Source: Candidatus Poribacteria bacterium (lineage in GTDB: Bacteria; Poribacteria; WGA-4E; WGA-3G). Taken from it: 54,972 nt of DNA. Numbering within the stretch: the first letter of the stretch is position 1; each line of letters opens with the position of its first letter. Both the position numbers and the translations under genes were made by a program. Below the pieces are notes generated by a model that saw nothing but the letters and a program-made list of their open reading frames with translations, was not told the DNA's origin and searched no databases. The stretch is from NCBI GenBank assembly GCA_022823085.1, contig JAJDXV010000140.1:1-54972 (forward strand), given 5' to 3'. Positions 18,271-26,157 of the stretch are shown here, in pieces.

Positions 18271-18636
18271 ATGCCATTGAAAACCCTTGAGCAACTCGTT
18301 GCCGAAGCGAGAGCAAACGTTGGACACATAGCACCTGATGAACTCACAGAAGCTACAGCGTCGATCGTTCTTTTAGATGTTCGCGATGAACCCGACTATG
18401 ACGAAGAACATCTACCGAATGCTGTTTCTCTGCCGCGCGGTTACCTTGAACTCGATATCGACGAGGTCGCGCCTGATGCGGACACACACATCGTTACCTA
18501 CTGTGGCGGCGGCACCCGTGCGACACTCTCCGCACACACCCTAAAAAACATGGGGTATGAAAACGTTTCAGTCCTAACCGGCGGGTTCCGTGGGTGGAAA
18601 GCCGAAGGATTACCCACCGAAAAGTCTGACGCATAA
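18271..18636 (+). CDS. Rhodanese-like domain protein
   Basis: A single rhodanese domain of 121 residues. LLDVRDEPDYDEEHLPNAV carries the family's DVR and EHIPGA-type motifs, and the active-site loop is CGGGTR, with a cysteine to carry persulfide. No signal peptide is present, so it is cytoplasmic. By family it transfers sulfane sulfur or binds it for delivery. A GGAGG ribosome-binding site precedes the ATG. It stands alone. A sulfur-carrier role for the distant dnd system is possible but nothing in the sequence links them. Confidence 0.85.
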   Translation: MPLKTLEQLVAEARANVGHIAPDELTEATASIVLLDVRDEPDYDEEHLPNAVSLPRGYLELDIDEVAPDADTHIVTYCGGGTRATLSAHTLKNMGYENVSVLTGGFRGWKAEGLPTEKSDA

Positions 18637-18765
18637 CTAACAACATTAGATTAGCACGGATAGCAGACCTTGTCAATATCTTAATGGCAGTCGGGACGAT
18701 TTCGATTTCTACGACGAAACCGTCCCATCTATAACAATCATAGCACGGATACCAACGGAGAAAAC

Positions 18766-19794
18766 ATGCGCAACAGATATATCCTTTTCGTACTTATACT
18801 CTTCGCACTTTTGATGGATGATAGCATTGGACAGAAGGAGCAACTCAACGTCTTCACATGGGCAGGGTACGTGAGCGATGACATCCGTGAGGGATTTGAA
18901 AAGGAGTTCGGGGTTACCGTCCTCGTTGACACCTTTGCAAGCAACGAAGATCTCCTCACGAAGCTGATGGCAGGCGCGACAGGGTACGACATCATCATGC
19001 CGTCTGACTACATGGTATCGATTTTAATCAAGCAGAACCTGTTAGAAGATCTCAATCGCGACAACATCCCGAATTTCGGGAATATCAGTCCCCTGTTCCT
19101 CGGTAAATACTTTGACCCAGAAAACCGATATTCTATTCCCTACACGTTCGGCACAGCAGGTATCGCTTACGACTCGGAGGTTATTTCACCAGCACCGGAG
19201 AGTTGGGCAGTGCTATGGGACGCACAATACAAGAACCGGTTCAGTATGTTAGACGACCAGCGCGAGACGATTGGTGCCGCACTGAAACTGCTCGGATACA
19301 GCCTCAATAGTACCGATCCGGAAGAGATCCGGGCGGCGAAAGAGAAACTCATTGAGCAGAAACCGCTTGTGAAACAGTATAAGAGCGAGGCGGAAGAACT
19401 GCTCATTGCAGGTGATGTCGTTATGGCGCATTGCTGGAGTGGCGACGCGTTCCGCGCGATAGAGACGCGTCCGACGCTTCGGTACGTCATTCCAAAGGAA
19501 GGGTCGAGCCAGTTTATCGATGCAGTCTGTATACCGAAATCCGCACCGCATAAGGTTCTCGCGGAGCAGTTCATCAACTATCTCCTCCGGCCCGAAGTCA
19601 ACGCCAAAATTACTGCCTTCACGAAATACGGCACCTGTGTACCGACAGCGAAAGCGTTCTTACCGGAAAACCTACGCGAACATAAATTTATCTACCCGCC
19701 GAAAGAGGTGTTGGAATCCCTTGAATGGTTGAGAGACCCAGGAGATTGGACGCGGCACTACGATCGCGCGTGGGAAGAAGTCAAGGCGAAATAG
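18766..19794 (+). CDS. Periplasmic binding protein of the PotD (spermidine/putrescine) type
   Basis: 342 residues with a signal peptide (~1-23, RYILFVLILFALLMDD). The mature protein starts with LNVFTWAGYVSDDIREGFEKE, the usual opening of PotD/PotF solute-binding proteins, and keeps GYDIIMPSDYMV and the LLRPEVNAKI region near the end. The length matches the family (~340-370). By family it captures polyamines for an ABC importer, but the permease and ATPase genes are not adjacent, so it may work with a remote transporter. The nearest neighbours are a rhodanese gene and the convergent kamA. Confidence 0.8.
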   Translation: MRNRYILFVLILFALLMDDSIGQKEQLNVFTWAGYVSDDIREGFEKEFGVTVLVDTFASNEDLLTKLMAGATGYDIIMPSDYMVSILIKQNLLEDLNRDNIPNFGNISPLFLGKYFDPENRYSIPYTFGTAGIAYDSEVISPAPESWAVLWDAQYKNRFSMLDDQRETIGAALKLLGYSLNSTDPEEIRAAKEKLIEQKPLVKQYKSEAEELLIAGDVVMAHCWSGDAFRAIETRPTLRYVIPKEGSSQFIDAVCIPKSAPHKVLAEQFINYLLRPEVNAKITAFTKYGTCVPTAKAFLPENLREHKFIYPPKEVLESLEWLRDPGDWTRHYDRAWEEVKAK

Positions 19795-19846
19795 TTATTC
19801 TTATCCCGCGCTGATACGCGCTAAATAGCACTATTGAAAAAACGGA

Positions 19847-20908
19847 CTACCAATCCGCATCGAAAAACGGTGTACTCGGATAACTGTAAACGTTGCCTTC
19901 GTAGTTGCGAAGTTGGATTTCGTCATCGTCGAAAGCGACGACGGGGTCCGGGATCAACGCGATCTTGCCACCGCCACCAGGGGCATCAACGACGTAGTGC
20001 GGCACACCGAGTCCCGATATATGCCCACGCAACGCCGAAACGATTTCTAAACCGGTCTTCACTGCTGTCCGGAAATGATCGGTCCCGACCACGAGATCCG
20101 CTTGATAGATATAGTACGGCTTAACACGGATCCGTAGTAATCCCTTCATCAGTTCTACCATCACCTCAGGATCGTCGTTCACGCCTTTGAGGAGTACCGT
20201 CTGGTTACCGAGCGGGATTCCGGCATCAGCGAGCATGCCGCACGCTTTTTCCGTCTCAGGCGTAATCTCACGCGGGTGGTTGAAATGCGTATTGATGTAA
20301 AACGGGTGATTCTTCTTCAAGATAGCGCACAACTCAGGCGTAATACGTTGTGGGAGTGTCACGGGGACACGCGAACCGATCCGGATGATCTCCAAGTGTT
20401 CAATGGCGCGTAAACCGCCGACAATCATATCAATCTTTTTATCTGTCAGCATGAGTGGATCGCCACCGGAGATAATGACATCACGGATTTCCGGGTGTGC
20501 CTGAATATAGGCGAGTCCTCTTTCAACGTTGTCCTCAGAGATTGAGTGCGGGTCGCCGACCTTCCGTTTGCGAGTGCAGAAGCGGCAGTAGATGGGACAC
20601 ATATAGTTGACATAAAAGAGAACGCGGTCCGGGTAGCGATGCGTAACGTTCGGGATCTCGCTATCGTCCTCCTCGTGGAGTGGGTCCTCTACACCGGAGC
20701 TAATCAATTCCTTCGGATCAGGAACAACCTGTTTCCAGATCGGGTCGCCGGGTTCCTCTATCAGACTGAGATAATACGGGTTGATACGGATCGGAAATTC
20801 TTTGTGGATGCGCCGCATCTCTTCGAGATCAACATCGAACGCGGCAGCGAGCTTTTCGGGTGTATTCACAGTATCTCTGACAAGACGTTTCCATTCTTCC
20901 ATATACAT
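19847..20908 (-). CDS. kamA: L-lysine 2,3-aminomutase (radical SAM, PLP-dependent)
   Basis: 353 residues. The radical SAM cluster motif is CPIYCRFC (C104, C108, C111). The PLP-lysine motif PGGGGK gives K315. Aspartates in YIYQADLVVG (D271) and VVDAPGGGG (D308) match those that bind the substrate lysine side chain in the clostridial enzyme. By family it makes L-beta-lysine, either for catabolism or for the osmolyte N-acetyl-beta-lysine. The protein lacks the C-terminal extension of the ~416-residue clostridial enzyme. No beta-lysine acetyltransferase is adjacent. EF-P modifying EpmB is the main alternative and is similar in size. AAAAGGA precedes the ATG; the upstream cyclophilin gene ends 21 bases earlier. 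Confidence 0.85.
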   Translation of the reverse strand: MYMEEWKRLVRDTVNTPEKLAAAFDVDLEEMRRIHKEFPIRINPYYLSLIEEPGDPIWKQVVPDPKELISSGVEDPLHEEDDSEIPNVTHRYPDRVLFYVNYMCPIYCRFCTRKRKVGDPHSISEDNVERGLAYIQAHPEIRDVIISGGDPLMLTDKKIDMIVGGLRAIEHLEIIRIGSRVPVTLPQRITPELCAILKKNHPFYINTHFNHPREITPETEKACGMLADAGIPLGNQTVLLKGVNDDPEVMVELMKGLLRIRVKPYYIYQADLVVGTDHFRTAVKTGLEIVSALRGHISGLGVPHYVVDAPGGGGKIALIPDPVVAFDDDEIQLRNYEGNVYSYPSTPFFDADW

Positions 20909-20929
20909 GACCGTCCTTTTTAAATGCGA

Positions 20930-21493
20930 TTACTCTGATGGCGTGTAGTTTTTAATCGTCACTTTCGTCATAACATCACGTTCGCGGAGTGCTTCTACAA
21001 CATCCATCCCTTCAATGACTTTGCCGAATGTGGTATAGCTGCCGTTCAGGTGTCCAACACTTCTCGGATCCGAGGTAAGACAGATATAAAATTGGCTTCC
21101 AGCTGAGTTTGGGTTCTGTGTGCGTGCCATAGCAACGACCCCTTTTTCATGCGGTGGCATCTTCTCACGAAGCGTCGGGTCTTCAAATTCACCTGGGATT
21201 GTCCATCCAGGACCGCCTCTGCCGGTCCCTTTCGGGTCGCCACCTTGGATAACAAAACCGGGAACATATCGATGGAAAGTCACACCATCGTAAAATCCAG
21301 CCTCTATTAACTTAGCAAAATTTGCCACTGTAGCCGGGGCAGCTTCAGGGTAAAGCTCTATAATAATGTTGCCTTTTTGCGTTTCTATCGTTACATTAGG
21401 CAATTGTTCACTGTTGCATGAAACAATTGTTGCCAGAAATGCACCTAATAAGCTTAATTGCATGATTTGTGTGTGAAAACAGGGAATTTTCAC
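20930..21493 (-). CDS. Cyclophilin-type peptidyl-prolyl isomerase, probable lipoprotein
   Basis: 187 residues starting at a GTG (21493) with AAGGA upstream. A hydrophobic segment ends at a lipobox-like TIVSC, so it is probably an exported lipoprotein. The rest is a complete short cyclophilin domain: FHRYVPGFVIQGGDP with the catalytic Arg, AGSQFYI and GKVIEGMDVVE. It catalyses cis-trans isomerisation of proline bonds in envelope proteins. It lies 21 bases upstream of kamA on the same strand and may share its transcript. Confidence 0.9.
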   Translation of the reverse strand: MKIPCFHTQIMQLSLLGAFLATIVSCNSEQLPNVTIETQKGNIIIELYPEAAPATVANFAKLIEAGFYDGVTFHRYVPGFVIQGGDPKGTGRGGPGWTIPGEFEDPTLREKMPPHEKGVVAMARTQNPNSAGSQFYICLTSDPRSVGHLNGSYTTFGKVIEGMDVVEALRERDVMTKVTIKNYTPSE

Positions 21494-22084
21494 GAGTTCC
21501 TTTTCCGTGTTTCTATGCGCGATCGTTTACGCAGAATTCGTTAAGATTATAAGTATCGTCCTGTCTTGTTATATCAGAAGGTTGCTACATACAAGCGTTT
21601 TTGACACGATGTCAGTACATTATTATACACCGATTTGTCCCTGAAGTCAAACAAATTTGGAAGACCGGTTATCGGTCTCCACTTTTCAGGTGTCGGTAAC
21701 TGAAAAGTGAACCTAACCTTGACAGACCGGTTTTAGACATGGTATCCTAATAATTAGGGGGGTTGCAGTGCGGAACGTCTCAATGCAGAATCAAAAGACG
21801 CGTGAACTGATGGCAACGTTCTTTCTGTGTCGCAGAGCCGGAACACTCTCACCCTATATCTTAAAAACCAGCGTTATATCTTTCGAGAACGTCCGGTACT
21901 ATTGTCTGGTGCCAACCAAACGATGAAAACCACCACCACGCAACCGCATACCCTGACTTTGCCAATGTTGGAATAATATAGAGAGACTATACCTACCGGA
22001 GTTCGGAGTGTAGTCGGTGTTTGTAGAGGCTAAACGAAAAAGCATGAGTTCAGAGAAAAAGAATTAATAAGGAGATAAAAGAAA
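21494..22084. other. Long intergenic region with inverted repeats and a predicted promoter
   Basis: 591 bases with no convincing gene between the divergent cyclophilin and DUF4398-like genes. It holds a 10-bp perfect inverted repeat (CACTTTTCAG 21680-21689, CTGAAAAGTG 21700-21709), a smaller AGACCG/CGGTCT pair at 21662-21678, and a good promoter at 21719. About 330 bases follow the promoter before the ATG at 22085. This could be a long leader or a small RNA, but no known riboswitch fold was recognised. Confidence 0.4.
21719..21748 (+). promoter_or_regulatory. Predicted sigma70-type promoter with a consensus -35
   Basis: A perfect TTGACA (21719-21724), an 18-base spacer and TATCCT (21743-21748). 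It points toward the lipoprotein gene at 22085, leaving a leader of about 330 nt. It starts just downstream of the 21680-21709 inverted repeat, which could act as an operator. Confidence 0.45.
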
Positions 22085-23413
22085 ATGAAACGACTTACCG
22101 TTTTACGATGGAGGTCTAACCCTATATTAAATAGGACACTGATGGCCTGGCTACTTCTCATTCCCCTCGCTTTTGTGGGTTGTGGGGGTCAACTTGGAAA
22201 GATTGAACCGCCTGTCGTTGATACAGCCATCGCAGAAGCGGAAGCAGCCATCGCAGCGGCGCGAGATGTTGATGCAGCATCGCTTGCACCCGAAGCGTTT
22301 CAAGCCGCTAACGCAAATCTCGAAGCCGCACGGACGGCATTGACAGAAAAGAGAGGCGTTGACGCACTACGCCTCGCACACCAAGCGAGTGCCGACGCTA
22401 AAATCGCACATCGACATGCCGTCAATGTCGCCAAAAGTGCGGAGCTCAACGCAGCGATCCTTCAGAAGGAATCGAGCGTTAAAGAACTTCACCAAAGACT
22501 CACGGCAGTAGAAGAGAGGGTCTCACAAAAGCAATCTGAGGTTCAAGAGGCTTGGCGTGAGTCCGAAAAATTGCAAGAGCGGATTCAAGAACTTCAGATA
22601 GAGAATAACGAATTAGGCAATACGAGGGAAGCCTTCGGAAAACAGATCAGCGATCTCTCGAATATCTTAGAAGATACACAGGTGCGCGCGCGCCGTGCGG
22701 AAGAAGAAATCCGCAACTACGGCACCGAACTTTCCAAACTGCGTCGTAAATTGGAGGTCGCTGACAAGATCGCAAAGGAAGAAGGCTATCAGAAACGGGC
22801 AGCGATCGCTGAGGCAGAATCCCTAAGAAAACAGATGCGCGAACAAGCAGATATCTATACAGAGAAACTCGCACAGGCGAGCCAGCAAGATGTCGCAGCG
22901 AAACACGCTGAATTTATCGCGAAGCAAGCAGACGCATCTCGGGCCTATGAAGCCAGTCAACCGGCACTTTCGCCGCTAAAAACCGGACGAACATCGCTCT
23001 CTACGCAACAGATAGCAGCCGGCAAAGCTGCGCTTAATAGTTGGAGCGATGCCTGGCAAAGCGGAAACCTGAATACGCATCTCGCCTATTACGACCCGAA
23101 CGTTGTTGCCGATAAAGTCGTGGTTCTTGAGAGCAAGGAAAATCGGAGTAAAATAGACAGACCACAATTGGAATCGGATCTTCGCCAGATGAGCGCACAC
23201 ACGTGGAGGCAAGTGAAATTTGACACCGAAGTCGAAAGCGAAAGTGTCATCGGTATCCTGCAACTGAGTCGATTGGTACATCCGGCAGCTGATGAGAACG
23301 ATACCGCCCTCCATGATGTTTGGATTCGCGAAATCTGGATGCATCAAGTCGGGAACAGTTGGAAGATCCACCACGAAATATGGAAGATTTTTGAGAGGGT
23401 GCCGGACCTATAA
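22085..23413 (+). CDS. Lipoprotein with DUF4398-like helices, coiled coil and C-terminal NTF2-like domain
   Basis: 442 residues with AAGGAG before the ATG. The signal peptide ends at a lipobox (AFVGCGG, lipidated Cys at residue 33). Residues ~45-120 are alanine-rich helices of the DUF4398 type, ~120-270 a long coiled coil (KESSVKELHQRLTAVEERV), and ~305-442 an NTF2/SnoaL-like domain (AALNSWSDAWQSGNLNTHLAYYDPN). Such modules sit in the periplasm on the envelope; this one probably acts as a structural or binding protein of the outer membrane. The next gene encodes three NTF2-like domains, so the two likely work together. Confidence 0.7.
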   Translation: MKRLTVLRWRSNPILNRTLMAWLLLIPLAFVGCGGQLGKIEPPVVDTAIAEAEAAIAAARDVDAASLAPEAFQAANANLEAARTALTEKRGVDALRLAHQASADAKIAHRHAVNVAKSAELNAAILQKESSVKELHQRLTAVEERVSQKQSEVQEAWRESEKLQERIQELQIENNELGNTREAFGKQISDLSNILEDTQVRARRAEEEIRNYGTELSKLRRKLEVADKIAKEEGYQKRAAIAEAESLRKQMREQADIYTEKLAQASQQDVAAKHAEFIAKQADASRAYEASQPALSPLKTGRTSLSTQQIAAGKAALNSWSDAWQSGNLNTHLAYYDPNVVADKVVVLESKENRSKIDRPQLESDLRQMSAHTWRQVKFDTEVESESVIGILQLSRLVHPAADENDTALHDVWIREIWMHQVGNSWKIHHEIWKIFERVPDL

Positions 23414-23515
23414 AGACTTATACAAACGCCTGCTGGTGAGGTTTTCCACGCTCACCAATGGATACGGATTCATCAAAAAATGTGAGTCCTATCAACTACG
23501 CGCGGAGGTTATATT

Positions 23516-24931
23516 GTGAACGACGCACAAAATTGGCAAAAAAACATGCCTAAGAAATTGACGATACCTCGGAACATGATATGGGGAGGGGCTATTGCGG
23601 CAATCGTTATTGCGTTTGTTGTGTTCCTACTCATATTCATGAGTTCGACTGAAACACCTACTGCTTTTTTAGCGAAGTGGAAGAGTACGCTTGAAGCCAG
23701 CGACCTTAAACGGTATGACGCACTTTGGGTAAAAAGCGAACGCTTGCGTCCCGATAGAGGGTATCCGAATACAGCGAAACTCCTAAGAGATAATATCCGC
23801 CTTGATGTCAACCTTGAAGGCGGCAGCCCACCCTATCAAATCCCTCGATATCCCAACCGTTATCGGATTGAAGGTATACCTGTGACGGTTCATCTCCCGG
23901 AGGGTCCGCAACAGCAGTTACGAAACCTTGTGATTGAAAAGAAAGGGATCGTCCAACAGCGGTGGAAAATTGCACAAGACGAGATTGTCGGTGAAGATTA
24001 TATTGCCACGGTTTCCCCTGATACAATGATCCAACAACAGGAGCGCCCCAACCCGTCTAACAGTCCTGTCGCACCACTTGTCCTCGCTTGGACGAGCGCG
24101 TTAGAAAGGCAGGATTCGACAGCATACACGAACCTCTGGGATAAATCTGCCCGAAAGAAGCGGACATCCAGCTTTCGGCGGGCCCTCGGATTGATGGCAC
24201 AAGCACATATCATTGACCTACAAGATGCAACTTACAACCCAGTACCAACGCGACGCAACCGTCATATCGTCGATGGCATTCGTGTAACACTACAAAATGA
24301 CGGCGACATTATTGAAACGCATAACCGCACACTCACAATTGAGAAGAAAGGGTTTTTCAGACGGAAATGGAAACTTATTAACGATCAGGTTGGCGAAATA
24401 TCGGGGACTATCGTACTCGAACAGACACAACAACCGTCCGGCGCGAACACTGTGTCTGGCGATGAATCCGGCGGGACATTTGACGGAAATGCTCCCATTG
24501 ATACGCAGCTCAAAGCGCGACAAATCTTGGGGAAATGGCAATCCGCTTGGGAAGGGAAGGACCTAAATACCTATATGTCCATCTATTCGGATGAAGCCTT
24601 GATCACCCGCGTCACTGTCCGGGGCGGTGTAGAGACACCTATCTACCTGAACAAAAAGCAGCTGCGTGCCAGTATGAAGAGGTTAAACAGTATGTATAGC
24701 GACATCCAAGTTGACATCTCTAATTTACAAGTCAACGGAGACCGCGCGGTCGCGGATGTCACGTTCTTACAAAAGTTTACCGGCACACCAGCAAGCGGCA
24801 CGCGCCCTGCCTATTCAGATTATGGGACGAAAAGACTGAATATGATGATAGACCCTACCGATGGACACTGGAGAATCTACGCGGAGACATGGAGCCGCTA
24901 TGAAGATGTCCCAGAATATCCGAAGATGTAG
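23516..24931 (+). CDS. Membrane-anchored protein with three NTF2/SnoaL-like repeats
   Basis: 471 residues from a GTG with GGAGG upstream. One N-terminal membrane helix (~21-43, MIWGGAIAAIVIAFVVFLLI) anchors three successive domains with the same opening helix: FLAKWKSTLEASDLKRYDALW, LVLAWTSALERQDSTAYTNLW and ILGKWQSAWEGKDLNTYMSIY. The third ends like the C-terminus of the preceding gene (WRIYAETWSRYEDVPEYP against WKIHHEIWKIFERVPDL). The fold is NTF2/SnoaL-like, often used for ligand or peptidoglycan-linked binding; no catalytic residues are evident. It lies 102 bases after the DUF4398-like gene, a probable operon. Confidence 0.7.
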   Translation: MNDAQNWQKNMPKKLTIPRNMIWGGAIAAIVIAFVVFLLIFMSSTETPTAFLAKWKSTLEASDLKRYDALWVKSERLRPDRGYPNTAKLLRDNIRLDVNLEGGSPPYQIPRYPNRYRIEGIPVTVHLPEGPQQQLRNLVIEKKGIVQQRWKIAQDEIVGEDYIATVSPDTMIQQQERPNPSNSPVAPLVLAWTSALERQDSTAYTNLWDKSARKKRTSSFRRALGLMAQAHIIDLQDATYNPVPTRRNRHIVDGIRVTLQNDGDIIETHNRTLTIEKKGFFRRKWKLINDQVGEISGTIVLEQTQQPSGANTVSGDESGGTFDGNAPIDTQLKARQILGKWQSAWEGKDLNTYMSIYSDEALITRVTVRGGVETPIYLNKKQLRASMKRLNSMYSDIQVDISNLQVNGDRAVADVTFLQKFTGTPASGTRPAYSDYGTKRLNMMIDPTDGHWRIYAETWSRYEDVPEYPKM

Positions 24932-24984
24932 CGGAACGGTTTTCAGTCATCGCGAAGTATGGTAATTGGTAACTACTAAAAAAT

Positions 24985-25401
24985 ATGCGCACCGAGTATC
25001 GAACCCGACGTAAAATCGAATTCGCAGATACCGATATGGCAGGAATCGTCCATTTCACACGATTTTTTGTCTTTATGGAGACCGCGGAACACGAATTCCT
25101 ACGGAGTTTAGGCACAAGTGTCGCCACCGAATGGAACGGGAATAAAATCGGTTGGCCACGGCTCTCGGTTTCGTGCCAGTATTTAAGTCCGCTCCGGTTT
25201 GAAGATGAGGTGGACATCCATCTCTGGATATCAAGGAAAGGGACGAAGTCGCTCACATACCAATTTCACTTTACACATCAGGGAGAAGACATCGCACGCG
25301 GCGAGGTCACAACGGTCTGTTGTATAACGAACCCGGGTGAGAAACTACGTGCGATTCCGATCCCTGAGTTCATTGCAGAACAGATACACTGCCCACCATA
25401 A
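24985..25401 (+). CDS. Acyl-CoA thioesterase of the 4-hydroxybenzoyl-CoA thioesterase (hot-dog) family
   Basis: 138 residues, the normal size for a single hot-dog domain. The signature FADTDMAGIVHFTRFFVFMETAEHEFL contains the catalytic Asp (D17) in the YbgC/4HBT pattern. By family it hydrolyses short or medium acyl-CoA or aromatic-CoA thioesters in the cytoplasm. The ribosome-binding site is weak. The ABC exporter genes follow 39 bases later in the same direction; no functional tie is evident. Confidence 0.85.
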   Translation: MRTEYRTRRKIEFADTDMAGIVHFTRFFVFMETAEHEFLRSLGTSVATEWNGNKIGWPRLSVSCQYLSPLRFEDEVDIHLWISRKGTKSLTYQFHFTHQGEDIARGEVTTVCCITNPGEKLRAIPIPEFIAEQIHCPP

Positions 25402-25440
25402 ATCCAGTGCTACAATCTCTACCTTTAGGCGACAAAAAAC

Positions 25441-26130
25441 ATGCAACAACAGCGCCCTGCGACATCTTCGCTAAAAATATCTCACTTGTTCAAAGACTTC
25501 GGAGCCGTCAAGGTCCTGCAGAACATCTCGTTTAGCCTCACCGGCGGTACATCCACCGTTATCACGGGGCCCTCCGGTTCCGGTAAAAGTACACTCTTAC
25601 ACATCATCGGCACATTAGAAGAACCATCGAATGGAATTGTGGAGATTAACAATATAAACCCGTTTACCCTCTCTGAACCTGAACTTGCACAGTACCGAAA
25701 CACCGTGATCGGATTTGTGTTTCAGGAGCATCACCTACTTCCGCAATATTCCGTGCTTGAGAATGTCTTGATCCCGACGCTCGCTTTCAAGCAGGGGGGC
25801 GACGCAACCGAGCGCGCCACTCAGCTCCTAAAACGCGTCGGACTCACGAATCGTCAATCCCACCGACCAGCAGAACTTTCAGGCGGTGAACGGCAACGTG
25901 TCGCTATTGCACGCGCACTTATCAATCAACCGGACATCCTCCTCTGTGATGAACCGACAGGCAATCTGGACACCGCTACGACCGATACCGTCGCCAATTT
26001 GCTCTTTGAGTTGCATCGTGCTGAAAAGACGATATTGATTGTAGTGACACATAACCTCGCGCTCACCCCGCGCTTTGACCAACATCTGCAATTGGTGGAT
26101 GGCACTTGCACCATCGAAAGAGATACTTAG
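25441..26130 (+). CDS. ABC transporter ATP-binding protein, LolD/MacB type
   Basis: 229 residues. Walker A GPSGSGKST (43-51), signature LSGGERQRVAIARAL, Walker B ILLCDEPTGNLD and the H-loop VVTHN are all present. It matches the LolD/FtsE/MacB class that pairs with FtsX-like permeases. The permease gene starts 27 bases downstream, so the two make one transporter or mechanotransmission complex, probably for lipoproteins or other envelope cargo rather than uptake. Confidence 0.9.
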   Translation: MQQQRPATSSLKISHLFKDFGAVKVLQNISFSLTGGTSTVITGPSGSGKSTLLHIIGTLEEPSNGIVEINNINPFTLSEPELAQYRNTVIGFVFQEHHLLPQYSVLENVLIPTLAFKQGGDATERATQLLKRVGLTNRQSHRPAELSGGERQRVAIARALINQPDILLCDEPTGNLDTATTDTVANLLFELHRAEKTILIVVTHNLALTPRFDQHLQLVDGTCTIERDT

Positions 26131-26157
26131 TACCCGCAACGGACGCGAAAAAAAATT

